DNA of 64,000 bases from Orthonyx spaldingii (GCA_013397795.1 VZTJ01000550.1:52475-116474); one strand, 5' to 3'; shown: positions 12,212 through 25,442, counted from the first letter of the stretch. The notes: a model not told the origin generated them from the sequence alone. Numbers and translations are program-made.

Positions 12212-13210
12212 CAAACAAAGATGAAATTTATGGTCAAAATGAGGACAGAATGCAGAGAACTCTTGTTGACAGCAGGAACTTCAAGAAGGATTACCTACAG
12301 CTCAGATGAGTGCCTTAATCTCCAAGCTATAAAGGGAGCTCTTCTCACATTCCCTGGCTGGAGCACTCTCAATTTGCATAAACAGTTCAGTAACTAACAG
12401 GACAGCAGGAAAAAATTAGGCAGTGCAGAAACACTCACCAGGGTCTAATTACTGAAGTTCATTTCCTTCCTTTTTTCATTACTACATCTTAAGGCTTTCA
12501 CTTCATTCTAAATAGAATGTATTTCGCAAAAGATCTTAATTTTTGCCTATATGTGACTAACACCTTTCTATAAGCTTTTTAACTCCACCTAAAGGCATAA
12601 AAAAAAAGAAGTATGGACTATATTCAGAAGCATATTTAAATACTTAAACCCAAGATAGTCTTGTGTCATGCTGAAGCCAAAGGAACACCAAGGAACCTGT
12701 ACATAAATGTTTTTCTAAATTATCATGCAAGGGATGTTAAGTCTGGAATGTTTCTGAGAACAAAAGAGAATAAACAGACCCTGGTACTCCCATTTATCCT
12801 TGCTGAAGTCAAGGAAATTAGAGTTGCCAAATAGTAGAGGCTGGGATTTCTATGGCTTGTACAGCAGTAGGCCACAGCAGTAGGGCATAACATCTTATAT
12901 AGTTCTTTCTAAACTGGTACAGAGAAGCATTCATTCCAATCTTGGCAGTCACAATATGGCCCTGGTAACATCTCAATAGAGCATGTACAACTCAAATGCC
13001 AAATTTTTAGGAATGCATGTTCACTTTATGGTCAGTGAAGACAGAGCATCTCCAGACAGTCCTTTGAACCTAAGATGCGAATTCCTTTGTGAGGGTGCCT
13101 TCCCCAACCAGTGACTGCAAAAGGGCTGAGGCTTCTTGGTTAAACTAAAGACTTTAATTCAGGCACTTCTAGATGGTGCCAACATTGAGAGAGGAAAACC
13201 CCTAAAACTA

Positions 13211-13252
13211 TAATTAATTAATTAATTAATCAAATAAATAAATAAATAAATA
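13211..13252. repeat. Adjacent (TAAT)5 and (AAAT)5 tetranucleotide runs
   Basis: Five TAAT units (13211-13230) are followed, after one C, by about five AAAT units (13232-13252). Two different tetranucleotide motifs abut, a typical compound microsatellite in AT-rich DNA. Confidence 0.95.
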
Positions 13253-14171
13253 CCATAAACAGATAAATAGTCTTTTTACCGTTAAAACAAATTAGAACTA
13301 TAAGTACATTTTCCCAAGGATCATTCATTAAATTAATTGAGAGACCACAGTGTTTTAGTTAAGACGTGATTCTGTTCCTGAAGACCTAAAAGGAAATATC
13401 TTCAAATTACTCTGGTAGATACAGGATTGTGCCTCTAATGAGCCATACCTAGATTAACAAAACATACACAGGCAATTAATAGTAACTTATACCACTAGAA
13501 ACTACAGAACTTGAAAGAAGCAAAAATAAAAAGAGCATTGTTTCTTGAAAGATTTCATCATTGGACTTGCTCTGCTAAATCCAGTTTTATACAGCTCTCC
13601 CTACAACCAGTATAAAGTTTATAGTTAAGTCAACAGACTTCACATCTAGTGAAAATGCTTATGTTAAAATCCTATAATCCAGACCGAACTAATTGATTAT
13701 CTTTACCAAGGCAAAGCAAGAAGCTGTAAAGCCATAAAGCCAAAGAAAAGATGGGTCAGCATGAGTCACTGTTATTTGCATAATCAATTTTTCCAGTACT
13801 AGCAAGTTTCTCTGAATTTTTACACAGTAACAGTAGGCTACCAAGATGTGTTTTGTATCTACATGACTCAGAGTTGCACCAAGTTGCTGCTTTTCCTTGT
13901 GTTGTTTTTCTTTTTCTTTTTTTCTCCGCTCATATATGAAATATGACTAAGGAAACAAAATACATAGAAAACTCAACACCTGAAATTTTGGGGTTGTAAA
14001 CAGAAATTACTTATAAAGGGAAATTAAACCACATACTGTCATTTCTATTTCTCAGCAAGATTAGAGATTCTCTCTCACTGACACATAAGCAAGCAGATTT
14101 TTGTTTTACTTCTAATAAAGACAGCAATATACTTCAATAATTAGAATTGGCTATATTATTTTGTACTGACT

Positions 14172-14190
14172 GTCCAGTGGTTCACTGGAC
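14172..14190. repeat. Perfect 8-bp inverted repeat, 3-nt loop
   Basis: gtccagtg (14172-14179) and cactggac (14183-14190) are exact reverse complements around gtt. This is an isolated small hairpin with no T-run or gene context, so no function is implied. Confidence 0.85.
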
Positions 14191-14504
14191 CAAAAGAGAA
14201 TAAAAACGCCTATTGCTTTCAAATACAGTAAATACAATTTGGTTTACATGTATTGTCTAGCTTAATTTTCACTCATTTAGAAGCTTTCCCTCTTTTCAAC
14301 ACCCAGAGGAATTTCAATAACTAAATTATCATGAATTATTGTGAGTAGGCAAGGGAAAAGAATTTGGCTTACAATTTCTGAGACTAGACAAGGTCACTAA
14401 ACCGAAACAGAACTATTTTTCAAGATGCATATTTTAATAGTGAAGATTTGGTTTCCATAGCAAAATTTAATTTCTGGGTACATCGTCAAAGAGAACTGTC
14501 TTAT

Positions 14505-14539
14505 TGGTTTGGTTTGATTTGCTTGGCTTGGCTTGGCTT
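14505..14539. repeat. Degenerate (TTGGY)n pentamer run
   Basis: A run of ttggt then ttggc units with interruptions (for example gcttggcttggcttggct). Simple-sequence expansion. Confidence 0.75.
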
Positions 14540-17424
14540 TTCTTTTGGATTGTTTTATTTTTCTGAAAGCAGGATCTCTGCAAAGGACTGTGAAAGATCA
14601 AGGCCATCATCCTGTTCCCTGGACCCTGTCCTGAGAAACAAATATTTCAGGTCTCAGATTTTGTTATCTAGTCCAATTTATCCATCAAGCCTCCAATCCC
14701 CATCAAAAGAAAGAAAGAGGCGTGTCTGAGAGGGTCTTATCAAGGTTGCTCTATACAACCACTGTAGGGTGTTGGGAAGTATCCTCGGGATAAGATTGTT
14801 ATACACCCTTTACTGTAGAAGAGGTTCAGACATCTCAGAAAAAATGTTTTGTGTTTAGATAGCTAAAGGTAGCTATGATGAATCCTACCATAAAGTTTTA
14901 AAATGCTAGGTTTTTGTAAGAAACCAAGCATCATGAGGATAAGTATGATGAAGATAGTTCAGGGAGTCTGATATTACACTATAGAAGTACACAGACTATA
15001 ACCATTCCAAAACTTTGGAAGCTGGTGAGAATCCTACCCTAAAATTAGAGCTGACTTCTGGTTTAGGAATCTACAGGAGCTTTCACTTGAGGTCATTTCT
15101 TGAATTCACTCTTCGTCATAGTTCACAAATCCTTCAGAACTGCACAGGTACCAGCAGGTAGGGCAGCAGTTATAATGTAATTTCTGACTTAAAATCATGT
15201 TTACTGTAAAAATTTGAGGCTATCAGTTAGCATGCCTGACTTCTAAAGCAAATACATGTTCAAAACTTCATAAATATTATAATTCATTCAAGTGACTCTA
15301 CATTAAAAAAAGGTACTCAAATATGTTTCTGCCTCCATTTTCTCTGGAAAGGTTTATTTGTTTTTCAGGGTTCACAATTCTTGAAACTGCACCCATATAT
15401 TTCCTAGGGCTCAAAAGAAATCCATGAGCAAACTTGAGGAAATCAAAGTTGATATTAGTTGTCACCATCAGAAAATAAACTTGTATTAGCCTTTGGGACA
15501 TAATTATAACATCAATAATTGTTTTAGTTACAGAAGACTCTATCAAGCACTAGGAACAAGTTCTGTGGCATTTCCCTATCATGAAACACTTTCAGAGACA
15601 GTAAACCACTTCTCAGCCTTTAAATGTTAACTCCCATCAGTACCATGAGCTAAGATGCAGGGGTGACATACATAAACCTTCTTGCATTTCCTTTTGGGAT
15701 AGAAATAATTGTACCAGGAAAAAACAGGTCAGAAGAAAGCAAAAATATTCTGAACTGATCAATTTTTTGTAACCTTTCTTTCTCACTGAAACAGAGGGAG
15801 AAAATATAAACAGGTACTTTCTGCCATGTGGGTGTTTTGATAAGAAAAAGCTGTTATCTCAAAGATAGCATGTCTAAAGCATAAAACGGTTTCCAAGGAA
15901 ACTATTTTTCAAATAGTTCTCTTGCCAGAGATTCATTGTTTTCATTGGCATCCATCTCTCTCACACACACCCTCCTCCTTTAACAGGATGATAAAATCCA
16001 AATGTTTCCAGATTCAGGGTTTTGGCTTTGGCTATCACACCATCTTTAACGACTGACTGCTCACAACAACACACAGAAAATGGAATATCTACTCCAAATC
16101 CATTCTTAGCGAATATAACTCAACTGTCCTGATGCAAACATTTCAAATCTAAATATAAGTAGCACTTTAAGTACTCAAGGAAAACCCGTCTCTAAACTGG
16201 GCACCAAATCATGTAGAAATGCAAAAAAAATCCAAAGTAGACATCCAGTTCTAGCTAGATTTTCTCTTGTTTCCAGTTGGTTAAAAAGAAAAGGAAAAAG
16301 AGAGGGAAGATTTATAACAGAAATAATAGATATATGTTTCTGGTTAAGTAATGGCCAATTAGAGCACTAATGACCTGAAGTAAAACAATGGCTTTTTACT
16401 TTTTCAAAATCAGGTATGATCTGACTTGCAAAGAGCAGCAGTTAGAAAGCTGCTTGGAATGATTACATGGCTAAATGTACTTCATGGCCATCCATGGAGA
16501 AAAAGCTCCAGGACTGAGCTCTGAAAGTCAGAGGCACCTGTGTTCAGCTAAGAAATTACTTCTATACAGAGGTTTATGTCAAATACATTCCTGAATGCTG
16601 TCAAGGCAATACCATTGCAATCACATGAATAAACCCAACTTCCAACCCAGCAGCCAATGGCTCAGGCTTAGCATTTTGCAGGGCCTGGGTGATGTAATTC
16701 CATTCCATATCTGGAAAGACCCTGTAATCTTGCAAGTAAAACACTTAAGCACATGCTTAACCTAATGGGCTGACTTATACACAGCTTTCAGTGATATAAC
16801 ATTTGACAGAAACCAAGCAGATGGTTCTGAGTTTTGTTGGATGGAGGCCTAGATGCTTAGAAAGATGTTGGTGAAGTGTTCCCTGACTATACTACAGCAA
16901 TTTTTGGCTTCAATTCTAATTCAATACTTTTTCTTTAACCAAGTATTTCCTTCTTCTGCATCTTCAGACTCCATCAGCATCCTTCCACTTTCATTACCAG
17001 AAGTGCACTGCTTTACAAATTGCAGAGAAAAGTATATTAATTTTTTTGATCAGCAAAATTCTAACAATTATAAAATAATGTGAAATTTTGGATAAAAAAA
17101 ATTTTATTTCTATATTACATTCATACCAGTAGGTTGGCACAGGAGAGGGATAGATTGTATCTTTCTGCATGGCTATTATTCATAGTTTGAACGTAATTTT
17201 ATTTGTGAATTGTAAATGACAGATTTCTTCATCTATTCATTGATGATAGGGTGCCATGCTATCAAGAGCTGAAAAGATGGGAATTTGCTGTTTAGAGATT
17301 AATGAGAGAACTCTAATTACAGATGTTGTTCAACATTTTATCATCATTGCAACCTTTTCTTTTCAAATGGAAAGTCATATAGAATTAGGGAATAGATACA
17401 CAAAGATACTAGCCGCAAGGGATA

Positions 17425-18275
17425 TGGTTGCGGTGGTATAGCCTCAGCTCACAGTCAAGCACCCACACAGCTACTCACACATTCCCCCCAACTCATCCCA
17501 GCAGGATGTGGGAAGAAAATAGGAAGAACAGGAGCAAGAAGACTGGTAGGTTGAGATAAGGATGGAAAGACAATTTAACAGTTTCTATTACCAGCAAAAC
17601 AGACTCAGCCTTGGAGAACTTAATTTATTGACAATCTAATTCTTTGGTACTAGTTTAGGCATTGTTAAACAGCAAAAAAAGAAACTCAGAAATATGTAGA
17701 CACTTGGGAAACACCTTTCCACCTTTCCATGGTCAGGTTTCCTACGGACTCCTCTCCACCCACCTTACTGCTGACACAGGTTATATTCAACAGCTTCAGT
17801 GAGGTAACAGGTGATGCAGGTGCTCAGGATCAAGATGTAGCATATTCTCTCTGTTGCTCCTCTTTTCTTACACAGTTCCCACACACCAACATGGGTCTTC
17901 TCTGGGCTATAGTACAATCAGGGAACTATCTGCTCCAGTGTGGGCTTATGTATGGGTCCTTTGTGGGGTGGTCTTTGTTCTAACATGAAAAACATCCTTT
18001 TCATCCTCTCAACTTGTTGTTCTTTCTGATGTTTCTCACTCTTACATTTTTTCCCTTCTTCCTCTGCCTGTACAATGTGTTCTGCTCTTTCACAAAGACA
18101 TTTGCACAGAGGGGTTTTCAGCTTAGTTGATGGGCTCAGCTGTGTCCTACAGTCCGTTGCAGAGCCAGCTGGAACTGTATGTGTCTGGCATGAGGCAGCC
18201 CCTGGCCTTTCCCACAGAGGCCACCTCTGCAGCCCTTAATTGCCAAAGCCTTGCCATATGAACCCAATTCAACAC
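17425..18275. mobile_element. LTR-like avian retroelement fragment, related to the one at 35767
   Basis: I recognise this stretch as an interspersed avian LTR-type repeat. It runs from about tgcggtggtatagcc, through a block ending gttgagataagg (about 17553-17567), to the block around ggcagcccctggcc (18193 onward). Within the window, 17425-17590 aligns in order with 35767-35910: a cacacagct block, then a gggat/ggatgtgggaa block, then ggttgaga followed by acaatttaa or ataatttat. This supports a shared family. No internal retroviral genes are seen. Strand and exact ends are uncertain. Confidence 0.6.
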
Positions 18276-18784
18276 AATTTCTAGATTTACTTGGCAAAGT
18301 TAACAAAAATCTCAGTGCCAGTGGAGTCAAAAGAGTTGATATGTATATGTGTCTGTGTGTATCTCTTTGGCCCCAAGAGTGCTTCCAAAATCCCAGCTCA
18401 CAGCCATGAGGGTTCATGTCTGTCCTGATTTCCATTCAGATAATTCCCTGGCAGAAATAAGGTACAATTGCATTCCAGTTTCCCTGCAAATGAAAATCAG
18501 GTATGGGTTCCTAGCACTCTTCTGGAGATACCCAGTTCAGATGATGCAGACCACACACCAGCCACACATTTTGTGTAGGTACATTCCATGCAGCCTGGAG
18601 AACAGGCTCAGAGTTCCTTTTTTTGAACTTTCTCAAAATCTGTATCCAGGAACTCTTGCCGTTTAGGTGTTGCTGATCTCTCTGGCAGCTCTTCAGTATT
18701 CTATTTTGAGACCATTTCAACAAGCCAAAGCTCTGATTTCAAGTGGAAAGGAAAATAAACATTGTAGATTGTCAATAGAATGGG
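18276..18784. other. Non-coding sequence, possibly continuing the LTR-like element
   Basis: The block around ttggccccaagagtgc (18367 onward) may be part of, or adjacent to, the preceding LTR-like repeat, but I cannot place the boundary. No coding sequence is supported; open frames on opposite strands overlap at 18349-18435 and 18511-18666. Confidence 0.4.
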
Positions 18785-18807
18785 NNNNNNNNNNNNNNNN
18801 NNNNNNN
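18785..18807. other. Assembly gap (23 N)
   Basis: Twenty-three unresolved bases, immediately followed by a run of seven G. The gap size may be an estimate. The G-run suggests a sequencing or assembly failure in a G-rich tract. Confidence 0.98.
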
Positions 18808-21800
18808 GGGGGGGTTGAGGAAGGGGCAGTTTCTTGACTCAACTGCTCTATGAGAACTATAAAACCCCAGAAACTTTCCTGTAGCTTCATACAGGTGCTG
18901 AAGTCTATCCATACAGGTCGTCCACTTCCAGAACAGTGTGTCTGCTTATGAAAGGATTTACTCTCTTTAATAGCCCGCCTCAGTGATGTCTAAAAAGGGA
19001 AGTAACATCTCTGGATCTAGGGTCTGGTATGTTAGCTGGAGTAAACACTACAAAGTTTCAACAAATTTGGACATCAGGGGAACAGAATGAAACCCAGGTT
19101 CAATGTCATTATGGATAAAGAGAGGATGTTATGAAAGAAAACTGCTTTTTAATCAGCCTATTGTAATGAGTTGGAAGCATTTTTAAATTACCCCATAATT
19201 TATATATTATTTGCTTAATGAGGTATTTCCTTATGAATTGCTAATGACTGTTGTCAGGAAGATATCTAAAATACAAACTCATCTTTATCTGGCGGTATTT
19301 CTATATATTCTTACCTTAATGAAAAGAGGCACCCCCCCTCTTGCATCTCTAATCCCAAAATCAGGTATATATTTCGCAAAGTTTTGGTTGTTTTTATTTT
19401 CTATAAATTAACATTTGGGGAAAAAAAAGAAAAAAACAACACCCCTAAGGGGGTTCCTTTTAACATTATTTTCTAAATTCTTGGTAGCATATTGAAAAGG
19501 AACATGTAAAGACCAGATCTGTGTGCTTTTATCTTTTTCTGGCAATTACGACCAAAATACTTTTACAAAATTTGATATTCAGATAAGGTCTTCCCAGGAT
19601 CTGATAACATCGCTGGGCCACCAGCACATGTGAAACAAAAGAACTGGTTACATAATTACTTTGCCCTTTCTGCTTTTTATTTCCTCTGATAATACCTGTG
19701 CTGTCTTTGGGCAGCTGCTGTGACACTGCTTGGGGATTTTTGTTCATTACTTATTTTTTTAACTGCCAACATTTTTTTTTTCCAATAAGTAGCTGTTTCT
19801 ACAGGTTGAACTCAGATCAGTAGGCTGAGCGGTAACAGGAAAGAGGCTTTGTGTTGTACCAGGCACTAGCAGTTGAGCTTTGAAATTAATTCTCTTTTTT
19901 ATGACTTTACCTTTTCTTTGACCATGCTTTTTTTCCTGTTGATTTATTATCTTTGACAGGCTTTTTAGTGTGAGTCACAGTTAGTAACATACAAGTCTTA
20001 ACTGGAAAGACTCTCCTTAAGTTTCTGAAGAAAGCATTTCCCTTGGCAGCTCACTTTCTACTTTTCTGCTGAAAAGACTTCAAACCAGGTTGTGCTAGTT
20101 GTGTGCTTGTGCAGCATGTCTACCTTGGAAAACAGAAGTACTACAGAGGAGTAGGTAGGAAAAAAAAGTGGGGATAAGCTGTTTTGCTTTTAGAGGATAT
20201 ATGGTTTTTTTCATTTGTTTCATTTATTTCTCCCTTAGTTTCCTATAATCGTGGAAACAAAAGGTTTGTCTGCCCTTAAGAAAATTTCTAGAAGCTTACA
20301 GAGAAATCTTTTGTGCTGTGATCAGCTGTGGTTCTGCACAAAAGTTGAGTGGAATACAGTCCTTATTTTCTATCTTTTTTTTTTTTTTTTAACTATGTAG
20401 TTGTTGATCCTCTGGAGAGCTGTGTCACTTTTCATAAAGTCCATGCTTTTGAAGGATTTAAACACCACAAAATCAGTGGTGGTCTACTTTACCCCAAGTA
20501 AGTAGGTTGTATATCCAGACCAGAAATAGCATTCCCTCAGCTGTTCTGCAGTGCCTTGCCCACACCATCCTTCAAGATTACAGAGGCACAAGGAAAACCA
20601 ATGGTGCATAAATAGCAGACAGGACACAATTGTGCTGAAATCCCATCAAATGTCCCCAAAGAAGTTGTGCATGCATCAATTATTACTTGTCTGCAGAGCC
20701 AAGTGCAGCTCCCTCCATGCTCTACAGCCATGCAGGGTTCAGCATTCCAGTCTCAGCAGCAGCCACGTGGCAACAACCACCATAACCCTCCCTAAAGGCA
20801 TGATTGGCTTGGTGATCTGAGAGCACAACTGACCTACTCCTGGATACCGACTCTGTGCATCCCCAAATTGCCTCCAAGATACAGCACAAAAATAAGTGAG
20901 CACAGTCTCACTACATCCTATTCCTGATGGGAGGAGCAAGAGTCACATCCCAAATAACAGAGATACCTCTGTCTTAACCAGACACGAAGCTGGTTAAACC
21001 AAATTATGTATTTCTTTCAAATGAGGCTTTCTTCCTGCCAAATCTGGATTCCCTGTAGGCTGTGCAAAACTCACAAATCACTCTTCTTCCAAGAGTCAAA
21101 AGCTTCTGCTCCCTTCCAGTGTCACCTCTATATTTGAGGACTTGGAGGTTTATTGCAAGATGGGTAACAGACAAAAATGGATATGATGTATGTTGCTTCT
21201 GAGGATCCTAATCCCATTTCTAGTAATTAATGATAGTTGTTACAGCAGTTAGCTACAAAGTCTATGGAAATATGTCAAGTTTAAGTGTTGGTGAAATTAA
21301 ACGATATTATTCACATTCTTCTGCATTTGAAAAAAAAAAAAAAGGAAAAAAATCCCAACTTAACAATACAAAAAACCAACCACAAAAATATTAGAGAATA
21401 TTATCAAAGCAACCTAAAGCTTCCATGAATAGGAGGATGTGATTTAAACATTTGCAATTTAGCAATAGGTGTGGATTTGCTCCAATAGATTGTATTGGGA
21501 CTCAATGCAAATGATTTGTTTCGAGATGCAAATATTTTGCAAGTCTTTAGAGAGACAGGCTTAAAATGTGGAACAGTTATCTCTGCATTTCATGCTTACT
21601 ATATATATCACTTATGTTTTGTGAAATTTGTTTCAGTTGCTTACCTTTATTTTTAACCTCACAAAAGAGCAAAAGAAATGTGAGAAAAGTTTCTACCTGA
21701 ATCCAATGGTACTCCAGCTATATAAAAGGAGGCTATTTTATTGCACTATGTAGAAAAGGAAATATTTTAGGGGGGTTGAGTTATGACTTCTCTGAAATGT

Positions 21801-23127
21801 CCATAAAAAATTTCTGTTGCCTGCTGCTAAAATATTTCCAGTCTCAAATAAAGCGGATACAACAGTGCAAGGACACAGGAGTTAGCTACCATATATATAG
21901 GCATGCAGTAGCAATCAAAAGGAGCTCACAGAGCAGTTACACCTGACAACTGGCTGGCGTTGTATTTACAACATACAGAAAATTTGGAATGAGCAAGGGG
22001 ACTCAAACTTTAATAGAAAACTGACTTTTTCTCAAGTTTGGAAATTAGCAAGTCACTTAGGAAAAAAAGAGCAATCGTGGATTCTGATGCATTTCTTATT
22101 TATAGTTAGAACTAAAGCACAAATGACAGACTGTGAAAAAGCTGCTCTTACAATGCAGTCACACAGATCTGAGACAGCCAGAGGAGAAAGCTGGCAAGAA
22201 AGTGTGTATATCTTTCCCCCTATTACAGGGACAGCAAAATGGAGATGGTGTAGTGAGGATACATACTGCTACGTTGCAGCCAAGAAATATAAACAGAAGA
22301 ATGCCTCTAATGGGGCTACAAAATAGATAGCTAGGGAAGGATATAAGTACACGGCAGCTATAGACTGATAATTTCCCAGAATCCTTTCCCAGCATAGAAC
22401 AATTTATGGCTTGGGACTTCTCCAGCTTCTTTGTGAGAGAGTAAGCATAAGGCTTCTTTCTGTAGTGCTGTACACAGGATGTGGTGGGCAATGTCCTCAC
22501 CTCCAGACTGACCCTCTCTCTATGATAACCCACATTTTGGCTGTCTTCATGACCCATCTTCCTCCTGTATCCTTTTCTCTGGCCTTCAGTCCACTTCCAC
22601 ACACACTGCAGAAAGTCCTCTGCCTCCTTACTGCCTGAAAACTTGATAAGAAAATATGCATTTTTTCAGTCTCAGAGCTTCTGTGGGGGAAGGTATAAAA
22701 GAGACATAAGGTTACAGCCTTTGCCCTATAGCTATCCAAGCATATTTACAGGAACTTGGAGCAGCAGATGCATGTACAGACCAATGGTGAATGGTGTACA
22801 GAGCTTTCACACCTAGTTATTGCAGGGGTTATTTCAGCCGAAAGATCTACAGTAAGTGAGGAAAGGTCAGTCAGGGAGGGAGCTGTGATCCACAGTACTA
22901 TGGAAATATTGGTTCAGCACTGAAGGCAGTTCAGAAAGAGTAGAAATTATAAGAAAATGAACAGAGAAGAAAATGCAAAATATCATGCCAGATACCACTC
23001 ATGCCTTGATACTTTTGGTTCCCATGGGTGAAAAACAAACATCAGGTGGTAGCGCTTTAAAAGGTTCAGGGTAAACCATCAAGGAATTTCAAGGTACAGA
23101 ATCACTTCCAATGACAAATTGGACTCT
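18808..23127. other. Unique sequence, no gene seen
   Basis: No gene or recognisable transposon is seen. It contains a 16-T run (20375-20390), a 14-A run (21330-21343), and a TATA-like tatataaaagg at about 21719-21729 with ccaat 14 bp upstream at 21703. No associated exon can be identified. Short open frames on both strands (22087-22739) overlap and carry no known domain. Confidence 0.5.
20375..20390. repeat. Poly(T) run, 16 T
   Basis: A homopolymer without a recognisable retroposon body on the minus strand. Confidence 0.9.
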
Positions 23128-23395
23128 TCAACTGGCAAAGAGACAAGCTGAAAGGAGATACCACTGAGGTTTTCAAAATTCAAAGAGTTTCTGGAAGGTC
23201 AGACAAGGATGGGACGCTGACTGTGTCCTCCAGTGCAAGAACTAGTGGCCATAAGATAAAGTTAGTCAGAGACAGATAAAAGTGAAGATAAAGATTTTTT
23301 CATGCAACATGGTAGAACTGATTGGTGGAATTCCTTGCCAAAGTATGTCATGAATGCAAAAAGCTTGGACCTGCACTTGATCTGTTGAGTTTCAC
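23128..23395 (+). mobile_element. Very old CR1-group LINE 3' coding remnant
   Basis: The order of blocks matches the 3' end of ORF2 in ancient amniote CR1 elements: gaggttttcaaaattc (23166 onward), gcaagaactagtggcc (23236 onward), aagattttttcatgca, then tggaattccttgcc (23326-23339). Divergence is high, indels are present and no terminal octamer is visible. Recognised by pattern, with moderate confidence. Confidence 0.6.
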
Positions 23396-23412
23396 TAGAT
23401 CAAACTCAACAG
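23382..23412. repeat. Perfect 11-bp inverted repeat, 9-nt loop
   Basis: ctgttgagttt (23382-23392) and aaactcaacag (23402-23412) are exact reverse complements around cactagatc. It sits at the downstream edge of the old CR1 remnant. It could be a chance palindrome, a structural relic of the LINE 3' end, or a short foldback. Confidence 0.9.
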
Positions 23413-24990
23413 GGTCAGGGAGTTTTGGCAGGGGAGAATACCTGGAATCTGAGAACATTTAAGGTGAAGGATGCTTGCCTATTTTTTGTTCTTCCCCACA
23501 CATCCTTTAAAGATAGTCTACTAAGCCAAATGAAGCTTTATTCCAAAGAAGCAAGGCCATTCACATGATTTTATGCTGTGACAATTTTGTTCTCCTTCAC
23601 CAGTCCATTGACAAGTAATAGGAAAAGAACAAGAAAGATGGACAGGAAAAGATCTTCCCTTCCCAGGAATTCTGTTATAGGAAATGGTAACAGGAATACT
23701 TTGCAGGAAGGCAAAAGGGTGTCTGTGCTTTGCCATTTGGCATATCTTAGGAGGACCAAGACATAGAGAAAGGACTCTTCAAAGTTAAATTCTGAAGTAC
23801 ACATCTGCATCCAGCTGCTCAGGGATACAGAATCCTTCCTTTCCTATTTTGGAGGTGGCAGTTTTGTCCCAGAGTAACTACAGTTCTTTGACTAGGAAGA
23901 AAGAGGCTTTTTTTCCATGAACAATATGACACTATGTTAGATCTCAGCACTGAGAGCCCAGACATGCTGAAAGGACAGCAGCACATGGGGAGGCTGTCTC
24001 TAGCTGCAGACAGGAGACAGCTGCATGGCTGCCCCAGTGCAGCCTGGATGCCTTCCATCTTTACAGAAACAGATAGAGTGTCCTATGCTCTCTAGCTAAT
24101 GCTACTGCTACTGCTACAGTAGCCAGTGCTACTGACACCATTCTGAAAGATATGGTGCTAGCAAGAGCCTCATTGATGATTTCTTTATTCAAAATGCAAT
24201 GGAAGATCTTGTGAGCAATGCTGTTCAAGCAGCAGCTTTCATAATTTAGGAATCCTGCTTGAAAGGAATGTCACTGAAGTATGCACCAGTTAGATAGCTA
24301 TTCCATTAGGTGATGGTGTCCTAAAACAAAATTAGAATGGGAGACAAAAGGCAATAGGTGTTCTACCTGGTGATAATAGTGTCCATAAAATCAGAAAGAA
24401 AATAAAAAATCCCAGTGGGAAGTAGGAGGAAGGAGGGGATGGAAGTTGAACCTGCATGAGAGGGCAAGGAACTGTACAGCTGCAGTGTTAGAGGGGAGAG
24501 TACAGACTTCTCAGCATACATCCTCCTCATGCCTGCGTAGTTCTCCCAGTAAGTGACTTACTGCCACCATCTAAACAAGACCTGTTGATCATTCCTCAGG
24601 AGAATCTTTCAGCAGAAAAGACAGTTTAATAATCAGGATAAAAATCCCACTAGGCTCTCAAAAAATATATGACTGTACATATAATTTGAGGCATTGTTCT
24701 GCTGCCTGACATAAAGGGTGTCATGAATAAGACTCTTCACTGACCTCATGGAAAACATTGGCGTTATTTAAAAGGCCTGTTGTGTATTACAGTATCCGAG
24801 TAGGAAAATGTCTGAAGCAAAATGAGATCCTGTGTCATCACATAGCAAGAAGAGAGACCTTATTAGCAAAACTGAGCAGCGTAACTCAATCAAGAGCACA
24901 GCAAAATGAGAGAGTAGATTCCTAATCATGTTTTTAACCAGCAAGTACAGCACTAATTATATCAGAGGGTTATTATTTTTAATAAAGAAC
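23413..24990. other. Unique sequence, no gene seen
   Basis: Nothing recognisable apart from a short (gctact)n run at about 24099-24118. Several short overlapping open frames on both strands near 23520-23810 lack domains. Confidence 0.5.
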
Positions 24991-25256
24991 TGTGGCAGTG
25001 ACCCAGTCAGTGGCTGTGGTCACAGGAAACAATGGACAATCTGCAACCCTTGCCTTCTGCAGGGGTGTTAATGAAGAAGCAGGATGGTCAAACTATTCCC
25101 CTCAGAGCAGTGAATATGAGGGGGATGGGGAAGACAGGCATTGATAGTTTCCTGCCGTTCACAAGTGTCAGTCAGGTTCCATCTCCTCCCCCGTCCCCTT
25201 CACAGTTATTTTAATATTCATCAGTTGCTCAAAAGTTCTGTTATCGTGTTCTGTTG

Positions 25257-25387
25257 ATTGGTTATATTAATGTATTCCACCCCTTTGTTTCCCCATTGGA
25301 TGTTCCCCAATCATGTTTTGTTTCTCTATTGGTTTATTCCCCTGTTTCTCCCCTTAGACTGCCCCTTTCTCTCGCCCCTTTTAAACC
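25257..25387 (+). promoter_or_regulatory. LTR promoter: four CCAAT boxes and TATA-like box
   Basis: CCAAT motifs in either orientation lie at 25257-25261, 25295-25299, 25307-25311 and 25328-25332. A ttttaaa box lies about 50 bp after the last one, followed by a plausible start region near 25410. Spacing is typical of an RNA polymerase II LTR promoter. Activity is unknown. Confidence 0.5.
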
Positions 25388-25436
25388 CCTGCACACCCTC
25401 AGATCTCGGCTTTTCGTGACTTTTCTTCAGATTTAA

Positions 25437-25442
25437 TAAATT
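25437..25442 (+). terminator. LTR polyadenylation signal AATAAA
   Basis: A canonical hexamer about 50 bp after the TATA-like box, where an R-region poly(A) signal would sit. Confidence 0.5.

Larger units (their letters stand above)
10241..17424. other. Unique AT-rich sequence, no gene seen
   Basis: About 7 kb without a recognisable gene or large repeat. It holds a 16-A run (12196-12211), two tetranucleotide runs (13211-13252), a perfect 8-bp hairpin (14172-14190) and a degenerate ttggc/ttggt pentamer run (14505-14539). Open frames are short and lack domains. Confidence 0.5.
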
